NCBI GenBank assembly: GCA_031399065.1
Contig: JANNOM010000054.1
Location: forward strand, 1 to 64,000
Source: JADCRZ01 sp031399065
GTDB taxonomy: Bacteria > Bacteroidota > Bacteroidia > Chitinophagales > Chitinophagaceae
Length of the DNA: 64,000 nt
Direction of reading: 5' to 3'
Shown here: positions 43,433 to 51,788 of the stretch, in pieces
Layout of the letters: each line of letters begins with the position of its first letter
Position numbering within the stretch: the first letter of the stretch is position 1
The notes under the pieces: generated by a model
What the model saw: the letters and a program-made list of their open reading frames with translations, nothing else
The model's database searches: none
Told to the model about the DNA's origin: nothing
Program-made: the position numbers and the translations under genes

Positions 43433-44353
43433 TTATTGCTGGATCCTCACTTTCATTTCGCGCGTACCATAATACCAGGCATTCAGTGAATCCTTCAACC
43501 GCGTCGTATCCGAAGGGGCAGATGGTTTGATCACGTAAATATTGAAGAGGACAGAATCTTTTGTTTCCATCTGTATACCGTTGCGGAAAGAGCTGAGATC
43601 GTTAAAACGCCTGAGCGCCCTTTTACGGTTGGCCGTGGATTCGAGTATGTATTTGTATGTTCCTGCACTGATGCGAGCAGTACTGTCTTTTACCGCTGCG
43701 GAATCGGCTAATAGCACGGGGCCCGGGTTGTCCTGCGGAAGCGTGGTAATGGCAGACACGGTATCGATATTACCATCTTCGGAATAACCCGCACCCGTAT
43801 TGCTTTTGAAAAGATAATAACCACCCCAGCCTACCAGCAGGATGGTGCCCAGGCCCAGCAGGAGCAGGAGCATCTTGCGGGAGGCGTTGTTGCCCACTGT
43901 ATTGTAGCTTTTCGTCTCGTCGGCAAAAGCGCTGCGGGTCTTCTTTTCCAGGGAGGCTTTCTCGCCAATGGGAGGATCCAGCCGCGTACTGGCATAATCG
44001 CCCGGTGTAAACTTCAGAGAACCGTCATTTATTTTCTGGAGCGTGCCGATGCCTTCTAAATAAAACGGCTTGCCGATATTGAGGAACTGCTTGGAGAGCA
44101 TCAGGTACGATTCCAGGTCGGAAATGGCCAGCGGTTTCATTTTACCGGTATGCGTCTTGATGAAATTAATAAAATCATCATCGGGTAATAATACATTTTT
44201 ATTAGTAAAGGTGATGCCCTGAACGGGGGTGGGATGCTTTTCATTGTCATCTGGCACTGTTACTGTCTTATCGGCAGTAAAAACCCCGATTCCGGGAAGA
44301 TTCAGTGTCTTGAACTGATAGAGGTAAAGCGCGAATAAGTTTTCAAGTTTCAC
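43433..44353 (-). CDS. Membrane protein with N-terminal HU-CCDC81-type domains and C-terminal SPOR-like part
   Basis: A 306-residue single-pass membrane protein. Residues 1-125 resemble the two bacterial HU-CCDC81 domains (LFALYLYQFKTLNLPGIGVFT; then FYLEGIGTLQKINDGSLKFTPG). A membrane segment lies at residues 161-182 (MLLLLLGLGTILLVGWGGYYLF). The C-terminal part (about 230-306) resembles a SPOR-type fold (GTYKYILESTANRKRALRRFNDL), which in other proteins binds denuded peptidoglycan at division sites. The domain pairing, known in Bacteroidota, suggests a link between the nucleoid-side cytoplasm and the cell wall (inference). Confidence 0.78.
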   Translation of the reverse strand: MKLENLFALYLYQFKTLNLPGIGVFTADKTVTVPDDNEKHPTPVQGITFTNKNVLLPDDDFINFIKTHTGKMKPLAISDLESYLMLSKQFLNIGKPFYLEGIGTLQKINDGSLKFTPGDYASTRLDPPIGEKASLEKKTRSAFADETKSYNTVGNNASRKMLLLLLGLGTILLVGWGGYYLFKSNTGAGYSEDGNIDTVSAITTLPQDNPGPVLLADSAAVKDSTARISAGTYKYILESTANRKRALRRFNDLSSFRNGIQMETKDSVLFNIYVIKPSAPSDTTRLKDSLNAWYYGTREMKVRIQQ

Positions 44354-44431
44354 AATGACAGTTTTGCCGCAATTTAGGCATAAAAATTTTAGCGGCCTGA
44401 ACTAACCACTGAAACGTATATTTGATAAAAA

Positions 44432-44779
44432 ATGCTCTCTGAAGACGAAAAGCGGTTCATGGCATACTGGGAGCAATACCGTGACCGCGAAAAAAAACTG
44501 TTCCGCCAATGGCTGGTGGGGTTACCGGCAGCCGTGGTGTTTGGCGTCGCTATCGCGATCAACTTCTCATCCGGATGGTACAAAAGAGCCACTTACATAG
44601 CCAACAGTCGTTTTAACCCGATGATACTGGTGGTAGCGGTAGTTATTATCGTTACTTTTATGGCCATTTTTACCAAGCGGCATAAGTGGGAAATGAACGA
44701 GCAGCGGTATCTTGAGTTTAAGGCAAGGCAGGAGGGTGATAATAAAGAACAGGAGGATGCAGCGAAAAATGATGATTAA
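44432..44779 (+). CDS. Small two-span membrane protein of unknown function
   Basis: 115 residues with membrane segments at about 27-46 (WLVGLPAAVVFGVAIAINF) and 63-80 (PMILVVAVVIIVTFMAIF). The N-terminal helix is charged and the C-terminal 30 residues are acidic and charged (QEGDNKEQEDAAKNDD), so both ends are likely cytoplasmic. No family recognised. It lies 36 bp before the FKBP lipoprotein gene and may be cotranscribed with it. Confidence 0.75.
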   Translation: MLSEDEKRFMAYWEQYRDREKKLFRQWLVGLPAAVVFGVAIAINFSSGWYKRATYIANSRFNPMILVVAVVIIVTFMAIFTKRHKWEMNEQRYLEFKARQEGDNKEQEDAAKNDD

Positions 44780-44815
44780 CAGTCATGTTAATGAATTTAT
44801 AATTCAATTTCAGAT

Positions 44816-45313
44816 ATGAAAAGATATGTATTGGGTCTTGTATTTTTAGTCGTTACCGCTACAGGCTGTTTCAAGTCGCAGGAAGAGGAAAATGTATGCG
44901 ATACCTACGATCCCTGCAAAGTGGTAGTATCTGCCAGCGAATTGGCCCAGGTACAAAACTACCTGGCAGAAAAAGGTATTACCGATGCGGTAAAACATTG
45001 CAGCGGGATATATTATAAAATAATAAATGAAGGTACGGGAGCTGCTCCCGGAGTATGTTCCGCCATAACAGTACGTTATACCGGCAAACTGGCAAACGGT
45101 ACCGGATTTGATAGTACGGACAGCACCGAAACGTATACAGAATACCTGATCAACCTCATCCCCGGTTGGAAAAATACCTTGCCGCTTATCAAGAAAAATG
45201 GCTCCATACAATTGTTTATTCCACCTTCGCTGGGCTATGGTTACCGGGACGCAGGCAATATCCCCGCTGGCTCGTTGCTGATCTTCGATGTAGAACTGTT
45301 GAATATTCAATAA
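44816..45313 (+). CDS. FKBP-type peptidyl-prolyl isomerase lipoprotein
   Basis: A 165-residue lipoprotein isomerase. Signal MKRYVLGLVFLVVTATGC with Cys18 as the lipidated residue. Residues about 65-163 form the FKBP domain: YYKIINEGTGAAPGVCSAITVRYTGKLANGTGFDST, then LPLIKKNGSIQLFIPPSLGYGYRDAGNIPAGSLLIFDVELLNI. Several aromatic active-site residues (Tyr in VRYTG, Tyr in GYGYRD) are kept. Two extra cysteines (in CDTYDPC) may form a disulfide. It is the second FKBP in the window; this one is membrane-anchored while the other is soluble. Confidence 0.9.
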   Translation: MKRYVLGLVFLVVTATGCFKSQEEENVCDTYDPCKVVVSASELAQVQNYLAEKGITDAVKHCSGIYYKIINEGTGAAPGVCSAITVRYTGKLANGTGFDSTDSTETYTEYLINLIPGWKNTLPLIKKNGSIQLFIPPSLGYGYRDAGNIPAGSLLIFDVELLNIQ

Positions 45314-45334
45314 ATTCGCGATAAAACGAACCAA

Positions 45335-46762
45335 TTGCCGCACGAAGCTATTTCTATCTTTGATATGTTTAAAATCGGCATAGGCCCTTCCAGTTCCCAT
45401 ACCCTGGGACCCTGGAAAGCGGCCCTTCGTTTTTTACAGCATATACAGGCAACGCGGAGTATATTCGATGTGCGTTCGGTGGAAGTATTATTATATGGGT
45501 CACTCGCCAAAACGGGCAGGGGCCATGGTACCGATATCGCCGTTCAACTCGGTTTGGGCGGCAGCGATCCCGCTACCTTCGACGTACACAGCATCAGCTC
45601 CCGCATAGAAGATATCCGGGTCATGAAAAAACTCGTGCTCGACGGCCGGCATGAAATTGATTTTGACCCGGGGGAAGACATCGATTTTCTTGTTAATGAA
45701 TCACTGCCTTATCATCCCAATGCGCTTACCTTCCTGGCTACTTTCCATAACGGCGAAAAAGTCGCGGATACCTATTACTCGGTAGGTGGGGGCTTTGTAA
45801 AAAAAGAAGGAGAACAGCCTGCCGGGGCTTCAGAAACGGTTCTTCCTTTCCCGATAGATACGGCCGATGACCTGCTGCACTGGTGCCGTAAAACCGGACT
45901 TGCCATTCATGATGTAGTGATTGAAAATGAAATGGCCTGGAGACCGGATCAAGAAACGAAACAGGGTATTTTAAAAATATGGAGGGTAATGCAGGAATGT
46001 ATGCTGCGGGGCTGTCATACACCTGGCGCATTGCCGGGTGGGCTTCAGGTAAAAAGACGCGCACCCGAACTCAATAAAAAATTACTGGGCCAACGGAGCT
46101 TCCCCGACTATAATTCCTGGATAAACGCTATCAAAGCGGGTGGCGGCGATTTCAGGTATATACTTGACTGGGTAAGCTGCTTTGCCCTGGCCGTAAATGA
46201 AGAAAACGCCGCGTTCGGCAGGGTGGTTACGGCCCCTACCAATGGTGCGGCCGGCGTAATACCTGCCGTATTGCAGTACTATGTCATATTCGGGGGAGGA
46301 GATACGGATGATAAGATCATTTCCTTCCTGCTCACTGCCTCGGAGATAGGGAGCATCTTTAAAAAGGGGGCAACCATTTCTGCGGCCATGGGTGGTTGCC
46401 AGGCAGAGATCGGCGTATCCTCAGCCATGGCTGCCGCGGCACTTACCGAATGCCTGGGAGGCACGCAGCGCCAGGCCATGATGGCGGCGGAAATAGCGAT
46501 GGAACATCACCTGGGCATGACCTGCGATCCTATTGCCGGACTCGTGCAGGTGCCCTGTATCGAACGCAATACCATGGGCGCCATCAAAGCCATTACCGCC
46601 AGCCAGCTCGCGCTGCAAAGTATGCCGGATTTTGCCAAAGTCAGTCTCGATAAAGTGGTAAACACCATGTGGGAAACCGCCAAAGACATGAACTTCAAAT
46701 ACAAAGAAACCTCCGAAGGCGGACTGGCGGTAGACCTCCCCTTGGGCCTGAAAGAATGCTAA
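45335..46762 (+). CDS. sdaA: L-serine ammonia-lyase (iron-sulfur L-serine dehydratase)
   Basis: A 475-residue [4Fe-4S] enzyme that turns L-serine into pyruvate and ammonia. It has the N-terminal FDMFKIGIGPSSSHTLGPWKAA, GRGHGTDIAVQLGLGG, and the C-terminal TNGAAGVIPAVLQYY, GCQAEIGVSSAMAAAAL, and GMTCDPIAGLVQVPCIERN; cysteines in the last two segments fit the cluster ligands. It is a single-chain alpha-beta form of normal length. The family start ISxFDMF lies before the first ATG (45365), so the TTG at 45335 is the best start. It is convergent with the MscS gene (7-bp gap). Confidence 0.93.
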   Translation: MPHEAISIFDMFKIGIGPSSSHTLGPWKAALRFLQHIQATRSIFDVRSVEVLLYGSLAKTGRGHGTDIAVQLGLGGSDPATFDVHSISSRIEDIRVMKKLVLDGRHEIDFDPGEDIDFLVNESLPYHPNALTFLATFHNGEKVADTYYSVGGGFVKKEGEQPAGASETVLPFPIDTADDLLHWCRKTGLAIHDVVIENEMAWRPDQETKQGILKIWRVMQECMLRGCHTPGALPGGLQVKRRAPELNKKLLGQRSFPDYNSWINAIKAGGGDFRYILDWVSCFALAVNEENAAFGRVVTAPTNGAAGVIPAVLQYYVIFGGGDTDDKIISFLLTASEIGSIFKKGATISAAMGGCQAEIGVSSAMAAAALTECLGGTQRQAMMAAEIAMEHHLGMTCDPIAGLVQVPCIERNTMGAIKAITASQLALQSMPDFAKVSLDKVVNTMWETAKDMNFKYKETSEGGLAVDLPLGLKEC

Positions 46763-46769
46763 AGATGTG

Positions 46770-47555
46770 TTACATGCCGGGAAGCTTAAAGTCATTTTCC
46801 CTTAACCGCGTAAGAATGGCCGACTGGAAATCCAGCTTTACATCCTGGTACCCGTGGGCGTTTACCCAGGCGTTGATATTGACCTTGTAACCATCTAGCT
46901 CCATCAACGATACACCTATACGCGGAGCAGGATCCTTTAAAAACGACTGGTGCGCAACAATCTCTTTTTCTACCAGTTCTTTAACCGCCTGGTAATCGGT
47001 GCCATAATTAAACTTGATCTCTATATCCAGCCTGCGTATGCCCTGCATGCTGGTATTGACGATCACTTCGTTGGATAATTTACTATTCGGAATAATGACC
47101 GTACGGTTATCGAAGGTAGTCACTACCGTATAAAAGATCTGTATCGACGTCACTACTCCTTCATTGCCCTGGGCGATAATATTGTCGCCGGTCTTAAAGG
47201 GTTTAATGAGTAAGATCAGCACCCCGCTCGCAAAGTTCTGGAGGGTGCCGGAGAGGGCGAGTCCTATTGCCACACCCATGGAGGCGATCAGCGCGGTAAA
47301 TATGGTGAGTTCTATACCCAGCACCTGCATCATGGACACTACCAGGAATATATGCAGCAGGGCGATGAGTACGCTGATGATAAACGTGAACAGGGTAGGG
47401 TCAAGGTCACGTTTTTTAACTGAATTATGCAGCCATTTTTTACACAACCGGATCAGCAGGATGCCGACGAACAGAATAACAAGAGCCCCGACGATGCGGG
47501 GCCCTACCGTTATAATCCAGTCATATGCTTTATCATATAATTTGTCCAGCTTCAT
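46770..47555 (-). CDS. MscS-family mechanosensitive ion channel
   Basis: A 261-residue inner-membrane channel that opens under membrane tension to release solutes. Three membrane segments lie at residues about 17-35, 57-80 and 85-120; the pore helix reads GVAIGLALSGTLQNFASGVLILLIKPFKTGD, with the Gly/Ala packing pattern of MscS. The cytoplasmic beta domain follows (IIAQGNEGVVTSIQIFYTVVTTFDNRTVIIPNSKL), then the alpha/beta cage. Length is close to E. coli MscS (286). It starts 3 bp after the lpd stop and is probably cotranscribed. Confidence 0.95.
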   Translation of the reverse strand: MKLDKLYDKAYDWIITVGPRIVGALVILFVGILLIRLCKKWLHNSVKKRDLDPTLFTFIISVLIALLHIFLVVSMMQVLGIELTIFTALIASMGVAIGLALSGTLQNFASGVLILLIKPFKTGDNIIAQGNEGVVTSIQIFYTVVTTFDNRTVIIPNSKLSNEVIVNTSMQGIRRLDIEIKFNYGTDYQAVKELVEKEIVAHQSFLKDPAPRIGVSLMELDGYKVNINAWVNAHGYQDVKLDFQSAILTRLRENDFKLPGM

Positions 47556-47558
47556 GCC

Positions 47559-48962
47559 TTACAGGTGTATCGCTTCGCCGTAGGCTACTTCTATTGCCTC
47601 TTTAATGTTCTCGCTCATGGTGGGGTGCGGATGTATACTATTCAGCACTTCGTGGTAAGTAGTCTCCAGTTTGCGGGCCACCACCGTTTCCGAGATCAGT
47701 TCGGTTACATTATAACCGATCATATGGGTACCCAGCCATTCGCCGTACTTGGCATCGAAGATCACTTTAATAAAACCTTCCGTATGCCCGGCACCTACCG
47801 CCTTACCGGCAGCACTCAGCGGGAATTTGCCCACTTTAATTTCATAACCCGCTTCTTTCGCTTTGGCTTCCGTAAGACCCACAGACGCTACCTCCGGCGA
47901 ACAGTAAGTACATCCCGGCACATTGCCGTAGTCCAGCGTCTCCGGCTGGTGGTGGAATTTCTTTTCCGCATAGGCTATATTCTCCACGCAAATGACGCCC
48001 TCGCGGGAAGCTACGTGCGCCAGTGCCTGGCCGGGAACGCAGTCGCCGATAGCATAAAAACCGGGAACATTGGTCTGGTAAAATTTATCCACGGTAACAA
48101 GTCCTTTCTCGGTTTTGATGCCCAGTTCTTCGAGTCCGAGCCCCTCCACATTGGCGGTAATGCCTACTGCGCTGAGTAGTACATCGGCTTCCAGGTTTAC
48201 TTCACCATTGGCTGTTTTTACGGTGACTTTTACTCCGTTACCGCTGGTATCGGTTTTGGTCACTTCGCTGCTGGTCATGATGTCGATCCCCTGCTTTTTA
48301 AGATTCTTCTCCAGCTCTTTGGAGATATCTTCATCTTCGACGGGCACTATACGCGGCAGAAATTCCACGATGGTAACTTTGGTACCCATACTGTTATAAA
48401 AATAGCCGAACTCGATACCGATGGCACCGCTTCCTACGATGATCATGCTTTTGGGCTGCTCCGGCAACACCATGGCATCCCGGTAGCCCAGGATCTTTTT
48501 ATTATCTATCGGCATGGCCGGCAACTGGCGGCTGCGGGCACCCGTGGCGATGATGATATGTTTGGCTTCCAGGGTATCTTTACTGCCATCCGCTTTGGTT
48601 ATCTCCATTTTACCTTTGCCTGTTATTCTGGCCGTACCCACCACTACATCGATCTTGTTTTTCTTCATCAGAAACTGTACTCCCTTGCTCATCTTGTCTG
48701 CCACCCCGCGGCTGCGCTTAATTACGGCGGGAAAATCGTGCGTACCGCTGGCATTGATACCATAAGCGTCCGCATGTTTGATATATTCATATACCTGAGC
48801 ACTTTTTAACAGTGCTTTGGTAGGGATACAACCCCAGTTGAGGCATATACCGCCCAGGCTTTCTTTTTCGATGATGGCCGTTTTAAGACCCAACTGGGAT
48901 GCACGGATAGCCGCTACATATCCACCCGGACCGCTGCCTATAACTATAAGATCGTATGCCAT
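47559..48962 (-). CDS. lpdA: Dihydrolipoyl dehydrogenase (E3)
   Basis: The FAD enzyme that re-oxidises lipoamide in the pyruvate, 2-oxoglutarate and branched-chain dehydrogenase complexes. The 467-residue protein has the FAD fold GSGPGGYVAAIRASQ (residues 9-23), the redox pair Cys40/Cys45 in GGICLNWGCIPTK, the NAD fold IIVGSGAIGIEFGYFYNSMG, TNVPGFYAIGDCVPG, and the C-terminal HPHPTMSENIKEA with the active-site His. No other complex subunit is adjacent. A -7-like box TATTTTCG lies at 49005-48998 on the minus strand. Confidence 0.97.
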   Translation of the reverse strand: MAYDLIVIGSGPGGYVAAIRASQLGLKTAIIEKESLGGICLNWGCIPTKALLKSAQVYEYIKHADAYGINASGTHDFPAVIKRSRGVADKMSKGVQFLMKKNKIDVVVGTARITGKGKMEITKADGSKDTLEAKHIIIATGARSRQLPAMPIDNKKILGYRDAMVLPEQPKSMIIVGSGAIGIEFGYFYNSMGTKVTIVEFLPRIVPVEDEDISKELEKNLKKQGIDIMTSSEVTKTDTSGNGVKVTVKTANGEVNLEADVLLSAVGITANVEGLGLEELGIKTEKGLVTVDKFYQTNVPGFYAIGDCVPGQALAHVASREGVICVENIAYAEKKFHHQPETLDYGNVPGCTYCSPEVASVGLTEAKAKEAGYEIKVGKFPLSAAGKAVGAGHTEGFIKVIFDAKYGEWLGTHMIGYNVTELISETVVARKLETTYHEVLNSIHPHPTMSENIKEAIEVAYGEAIHL

Positions 48963-49060
48963 AATATTGATTTTTTAATTTACGATTGAACGAGGCGCGA
49001 AAATACTTCACAAACCGCAAAGAGCCAAAAGAGGTAAACGGCTATAACGGGGTGCTTTTG

Positions 49061-49068
49061 TATATTTG
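49061..49068 (+). promoter_or_regulatory. -7 box of bshB1
   Basis: TATATTTG matches the TAnnTTTG consensus 17 bp before the bshB1 ATG; no clear -33 TTG at the proper spacing. Confidence 0.4.
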
Positions 49069-49085
49069 ATCCACAAAATGAATCA

Positions 49086-49823
49086 ATGAAGTTAGACATA
49101 CTGGCCATAGGTGTTCACCCGGACGATGTGGAGCTTGGATGCTCCGGCACCCTCATTAACGAAGTAAGAAGCGGTAAAAAAACAGGTATACTGGACCTTA
49201 CCGAATCTGAGCTCAGTTCGCGCGGCACTATCGAAAGCCGCAGGGCGGAAGCGGCGAGTGCCGCGGCCATCATAGGTGCCGTAACCCGCGAGAACCTGGG
49301 TATGGCCGATGGCTTCTTTAAAAACGATGAAGCCCACCAGCGAAAGCTGATCGCTGCCATCCGGAAATACCAGCCGGAGATCGTTATCGCCAATATACTC
49401 GACGACCGTCACCCCGATCACGGAAGGGCCGGTCACCTCATTGCCGATGCCTGCTTCTTATCAGGCCTAGTAAAGATCGAGACTGCCGATGAAAACGGTA
49501 TTCCCCAGGAAAAATGGCGGCCCAAAATGGTGCTTCACTACATGCAGGACTGGTATCACGAGCCCGATCTGTTGGTAGACATCAGCGAGGCTTTCGAACA
49601 GCGCATGCTGGCCATAGAGGCCTACAGCACCCAGTTTCATACCGCCGCTTCCGAAGCCGGCGGACTGCAGACCTATATCTCCACCCCCGATTTTCTCGAC
49701 AGCATCATAGCCCGGGCGCGGGTGCTGGGCAAGAGGATAGGGGTGAAGTATGCGGAAGGATTTATTAGTACCAAGAAGATAGGGATACGGAGCCTGGATG
49801 CGCTGGTACTGGTAGAGACTTAA
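49086..49823 (+). CDS. bshB1: Bacillithiol biosynthesis deacetylase BshB1
   Basis: BshB1 removes the acetyl group from GlcNAc-malate, the second step in making bacillithiol, the low-molecular-weight thiol of Firmicutes and many Bacteroidota. The 245-residue zinc deacetylase has the LmbE-type metal motif AIGVHPDDVELGCSGTL (residues 6-22), the ELSSRGTIESRRAEAASAAAIIG segment, and DRHPDHGRAGHLI with the further metal His. The substrate assignment is supported by these BshB1-specific stretches rather than only the general LmbE fold. bshA and bshC are not in the window. Confidence 0.92.
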   Translation: MKLDILAIGVHPDDVELGCSGTLINEVRSGKKTGILDLTESELSSRGTIESRRAEAASAAAIIGAVTRENLGMADGFFKNDEAHQRKLIAAIRKYQPEIVIANILDDRHPDHGRAGHLIADACFLSGLVKIETADENGIPQEKWRPKMVLHYMQDWYHEPDLLVDISEAFEQRMLAIEAYSTQFHTAASEAGGLQTYISTPDFLDSIIARARVLGKRIGVKYAEGFISTKKIGIRSLDALVLVET

Positions 49824-49873
49824 ATCATAAAACGTTGTAACACAACTCAATAATGGGGCTAAAATAAAAGTTG

Positions 49874-49881
49874 TACCTTTG
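49874..49881 (+). promoter_or_regulatory. -7 box of the desaturase gene
   Basis: TACCTTTG is an exact TAnnTTTG box 25 bp before the desaturase ATG; the -33 element is not clear. Confidence 0.4.
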
Positions 49882-49906
49882 CACCTGCATCAATTAATCG
49901 TATCAA

Positions 49907-50974
49907 ATGGCAGTTCCTAAATTTTCCAATGTCCCTCACTCTTTTCATGCCGAATTGAAGAAGCGGATCAGCGACTATTTCGAAGAAGTCGGCAAATCAA
50001 CCACCGGTAATTATTCCCTGTTCCTGAAGGCCGTGATACTTATGATCGGTACTTCCGTTATATATACGCACCTTGTATTTTTTACCCCTAATGCATTTTG
50101 GGCTATCCTGGAATGCGTTGTACTGGGATGTCTGGTATCGGCAATTGGTTTCAATGTAATGCACGACGGTGCGCATGGCAGTTTTAGCAAGTATAAATGG
50201 GTAAACACTTTTGCCGCTTTTTCATTGAATATACTGGGGGGTAATAGCTTTATGTGGAATATGAAACATAATATTATTCACCATGCTTATACCAATGTAG
50301 ACGGGGTGGATGATGATATCGATATTCAACCCTGGATGCGTATGAGTGCCACGCAGAAAAAATACCGCCTGCACAAATATCAGCACCTCTATTTCTGGTT
50401 CCTTTATTCACTACTTTATATATTCTGGATATTTGTACTCGATTACCAGAAATACTTTAAGGCTAAAGTGGGGGCCATGCCTTTAAAGAAAATGACTCTC
50501 GGAGATCATCTCGTGTTCTGGAGTTTTAAACTGTTTCATGCATTTCTGTTTGTAGGACTGCCCATCTATATGCTGGGCTTTACCCACTGGCTGATCGGCT
50601 TCCTTGTATTTACCCTTGTGGCGGGTTTCGTACTGAGCCTGGTATTTCAACTCGCACATACCGTGGAGCACACTGCGTTCCCCGTGCCGGACCTGTCGAC
50701 CGGTAAACTGGAAGACGAATGGGCGGTACACCAGATTAAGACGACCGCTAATTTCGCTACCGGCAACAAACTGGTATCATGGCTGGTAGGGGGACTTAAC
50801 TTCCAGATAGAACACCATCTTTTCCCCAAAATTTCTCATATACATTATCCGCAGATCAGCAAGATCATCAAACAGGCCTGCCAGGAATATGGTATACATT
50901 ATATCGAATACAAAAGAGTACGTTATGCGGTGGCTTCGCATGTGGCGTTCTTAAGGCAGATGGGGGCTGGTTAG
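49907..50974 (+). CDS. Acyl-lipid/acyl-CoA desaturase (front-end type)
   Basis: A 355-residue membrane di-iron desaturase that puts a double bond in fatty acyl chains. The three histidine boxes are HDGAH (86-90), HNIIHH (121-126) and QIEHH (300-304); the Q in the third box is typical of front-end (delta-5/delta-6-like) desaturases. Four to five hydrophobic segments lie between them (about 40-60, 64-82, 155-180, 205-250). No cytochrome b5 domain is attached. The actual regiospecificity is unknown. It may adjust membrane fluidity. Confidence 0.92.
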   Translation: MAVPKFSNVPHSFHAELKKRISDYFEEVGKSTTGNYSLFLKAVILMIGTSVIYTHLVFFTPNAFWAILECVVLGCLVSAIGFNVMHDGAHGSFSKYKWVNTFAAFSLNILGGNSFMWNMKHNIIHHAYTNVDGVDDDIDIQPWMRMSATQKKYRLHKYQHLYFWFLYSLLYIFWIFVLDYQKYFKAKVGAMPLKKMTLGDHLVFWSFKLFHAFLFVGLPIYMLGFTHWLIGFLVFTLVAGFVLSLVFQLAHTVEHTAFPVPDLSTGKLEDEWAVHQIKTTANFATGNKLVSWLVGGLNFQIEHHLFPKISHIHYPQISKIIKQACQEYGIHYIEYKRVRYAVASHVAFLRQMGAG

Positions 50975-51128
50975 CAGCTTATAAATAATTATTGATGATT
51001 CGTTAAAAACGCTTTTCTTGGATCATGGATAAGTTACGTTTATTTTGCGATCATTCATATTCTGGCCCCAAAACTGCGCTATGCGGGGGAAGTTCGATGC
51101 TCGATCACCAAACCCCACAATCCACCGC

Positions 51129-51707
51129 ATGGATGCAAGTATCTACAAGCGCAAAAGAGTTTTTTCCATAGGAGAAAAAAGCAGGCTGCTCACTACATTT
51201 TCCGCTGCACTTGAAAACGAGGGGTTCAGTGCCAAATGGAGTGCTAAGGGCTCCAACGTTAATGCCGTAGTGCAGGAGTTTCACGGTAACCATTTCGATA
51301 TCGTTCTTTTTGGCCGCAGGGTGAAGCCTGAGAATAAAAAGCTGATCATCCAGCGTTTCCGCTCACAGAACGAGCAGCTTGTTTTCATCGATATAACGGC
51401 ACCCATTATTCCCCTGATGGTGGCACAGGCGAAACTGGCTTTTCTGCCGGAGGCTGGGGAAATGCCCTGCCTGTTAAAGACTGATGATAGCAGCCAGCTA
51501 TCCATCGAAGTGCTTCGTAACTGTTCGTTAAGGGTAAGTTCTTACACGTTAAAATGGCTTTCTCGGAGTGATGAGACCCTGCTGTTCGACGCCCGGTTGC
51601 AGGGAGGCCTGGTATCCCTTCCACTGAAGCCTTCTGGTAACAGGCAGTTCCTCGTGGTAATGGTAGATGATGTTACGGTGTATATCAGGGAGATTCTGCA
51701 GACATAA
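51129..51707 (+). CDS. Unrecognised cytoplasmic protein
   Basis: A 192-residue protein without signal peptide or membrane segment. Residues about 5-100 alternate hydrophobic strands and amphipathic helices (RVFSIGEKSRLLTTFSAALENEG...FDIVLFGRRVKPENKKLIIQRF...LVFIDIT), like a small Rossmann or response-regulator-like fold, but the acidic pocket of a receiver domain is not clear. The last 70 residues are mainly strands (SSYTLKWLSRSDETLLFDARLQ). I start at the ATG at 51129, because the 28 codons before it look like leader sequence. I name no function. Confidence 0.7.
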   Translation: MDASIYKRKRVFSIGEKSRLLTTFSAALENEGFSAKWSAKGSNVNAVVQEFHGNHFDIVLFGRRVKPENKKLIIQRFRSQNEQLVFIDITAPIIPLMVAQAKLAFLPEAGEMPCLLKTDDSSQLSIEVLRNCSLRVSSYTLKWLSRSDETLLFDARLQGGLVSLPLKPSGNRQFLVVMVDDVTVYIREILQT

Positions 51708-51788
51708 GTTGCCTATTAAAGAAATCCACTATTAAAATATTAAACCGGCCGTTTCGTTTAACCCGTATTCACTGTAAAATACGTTTCA

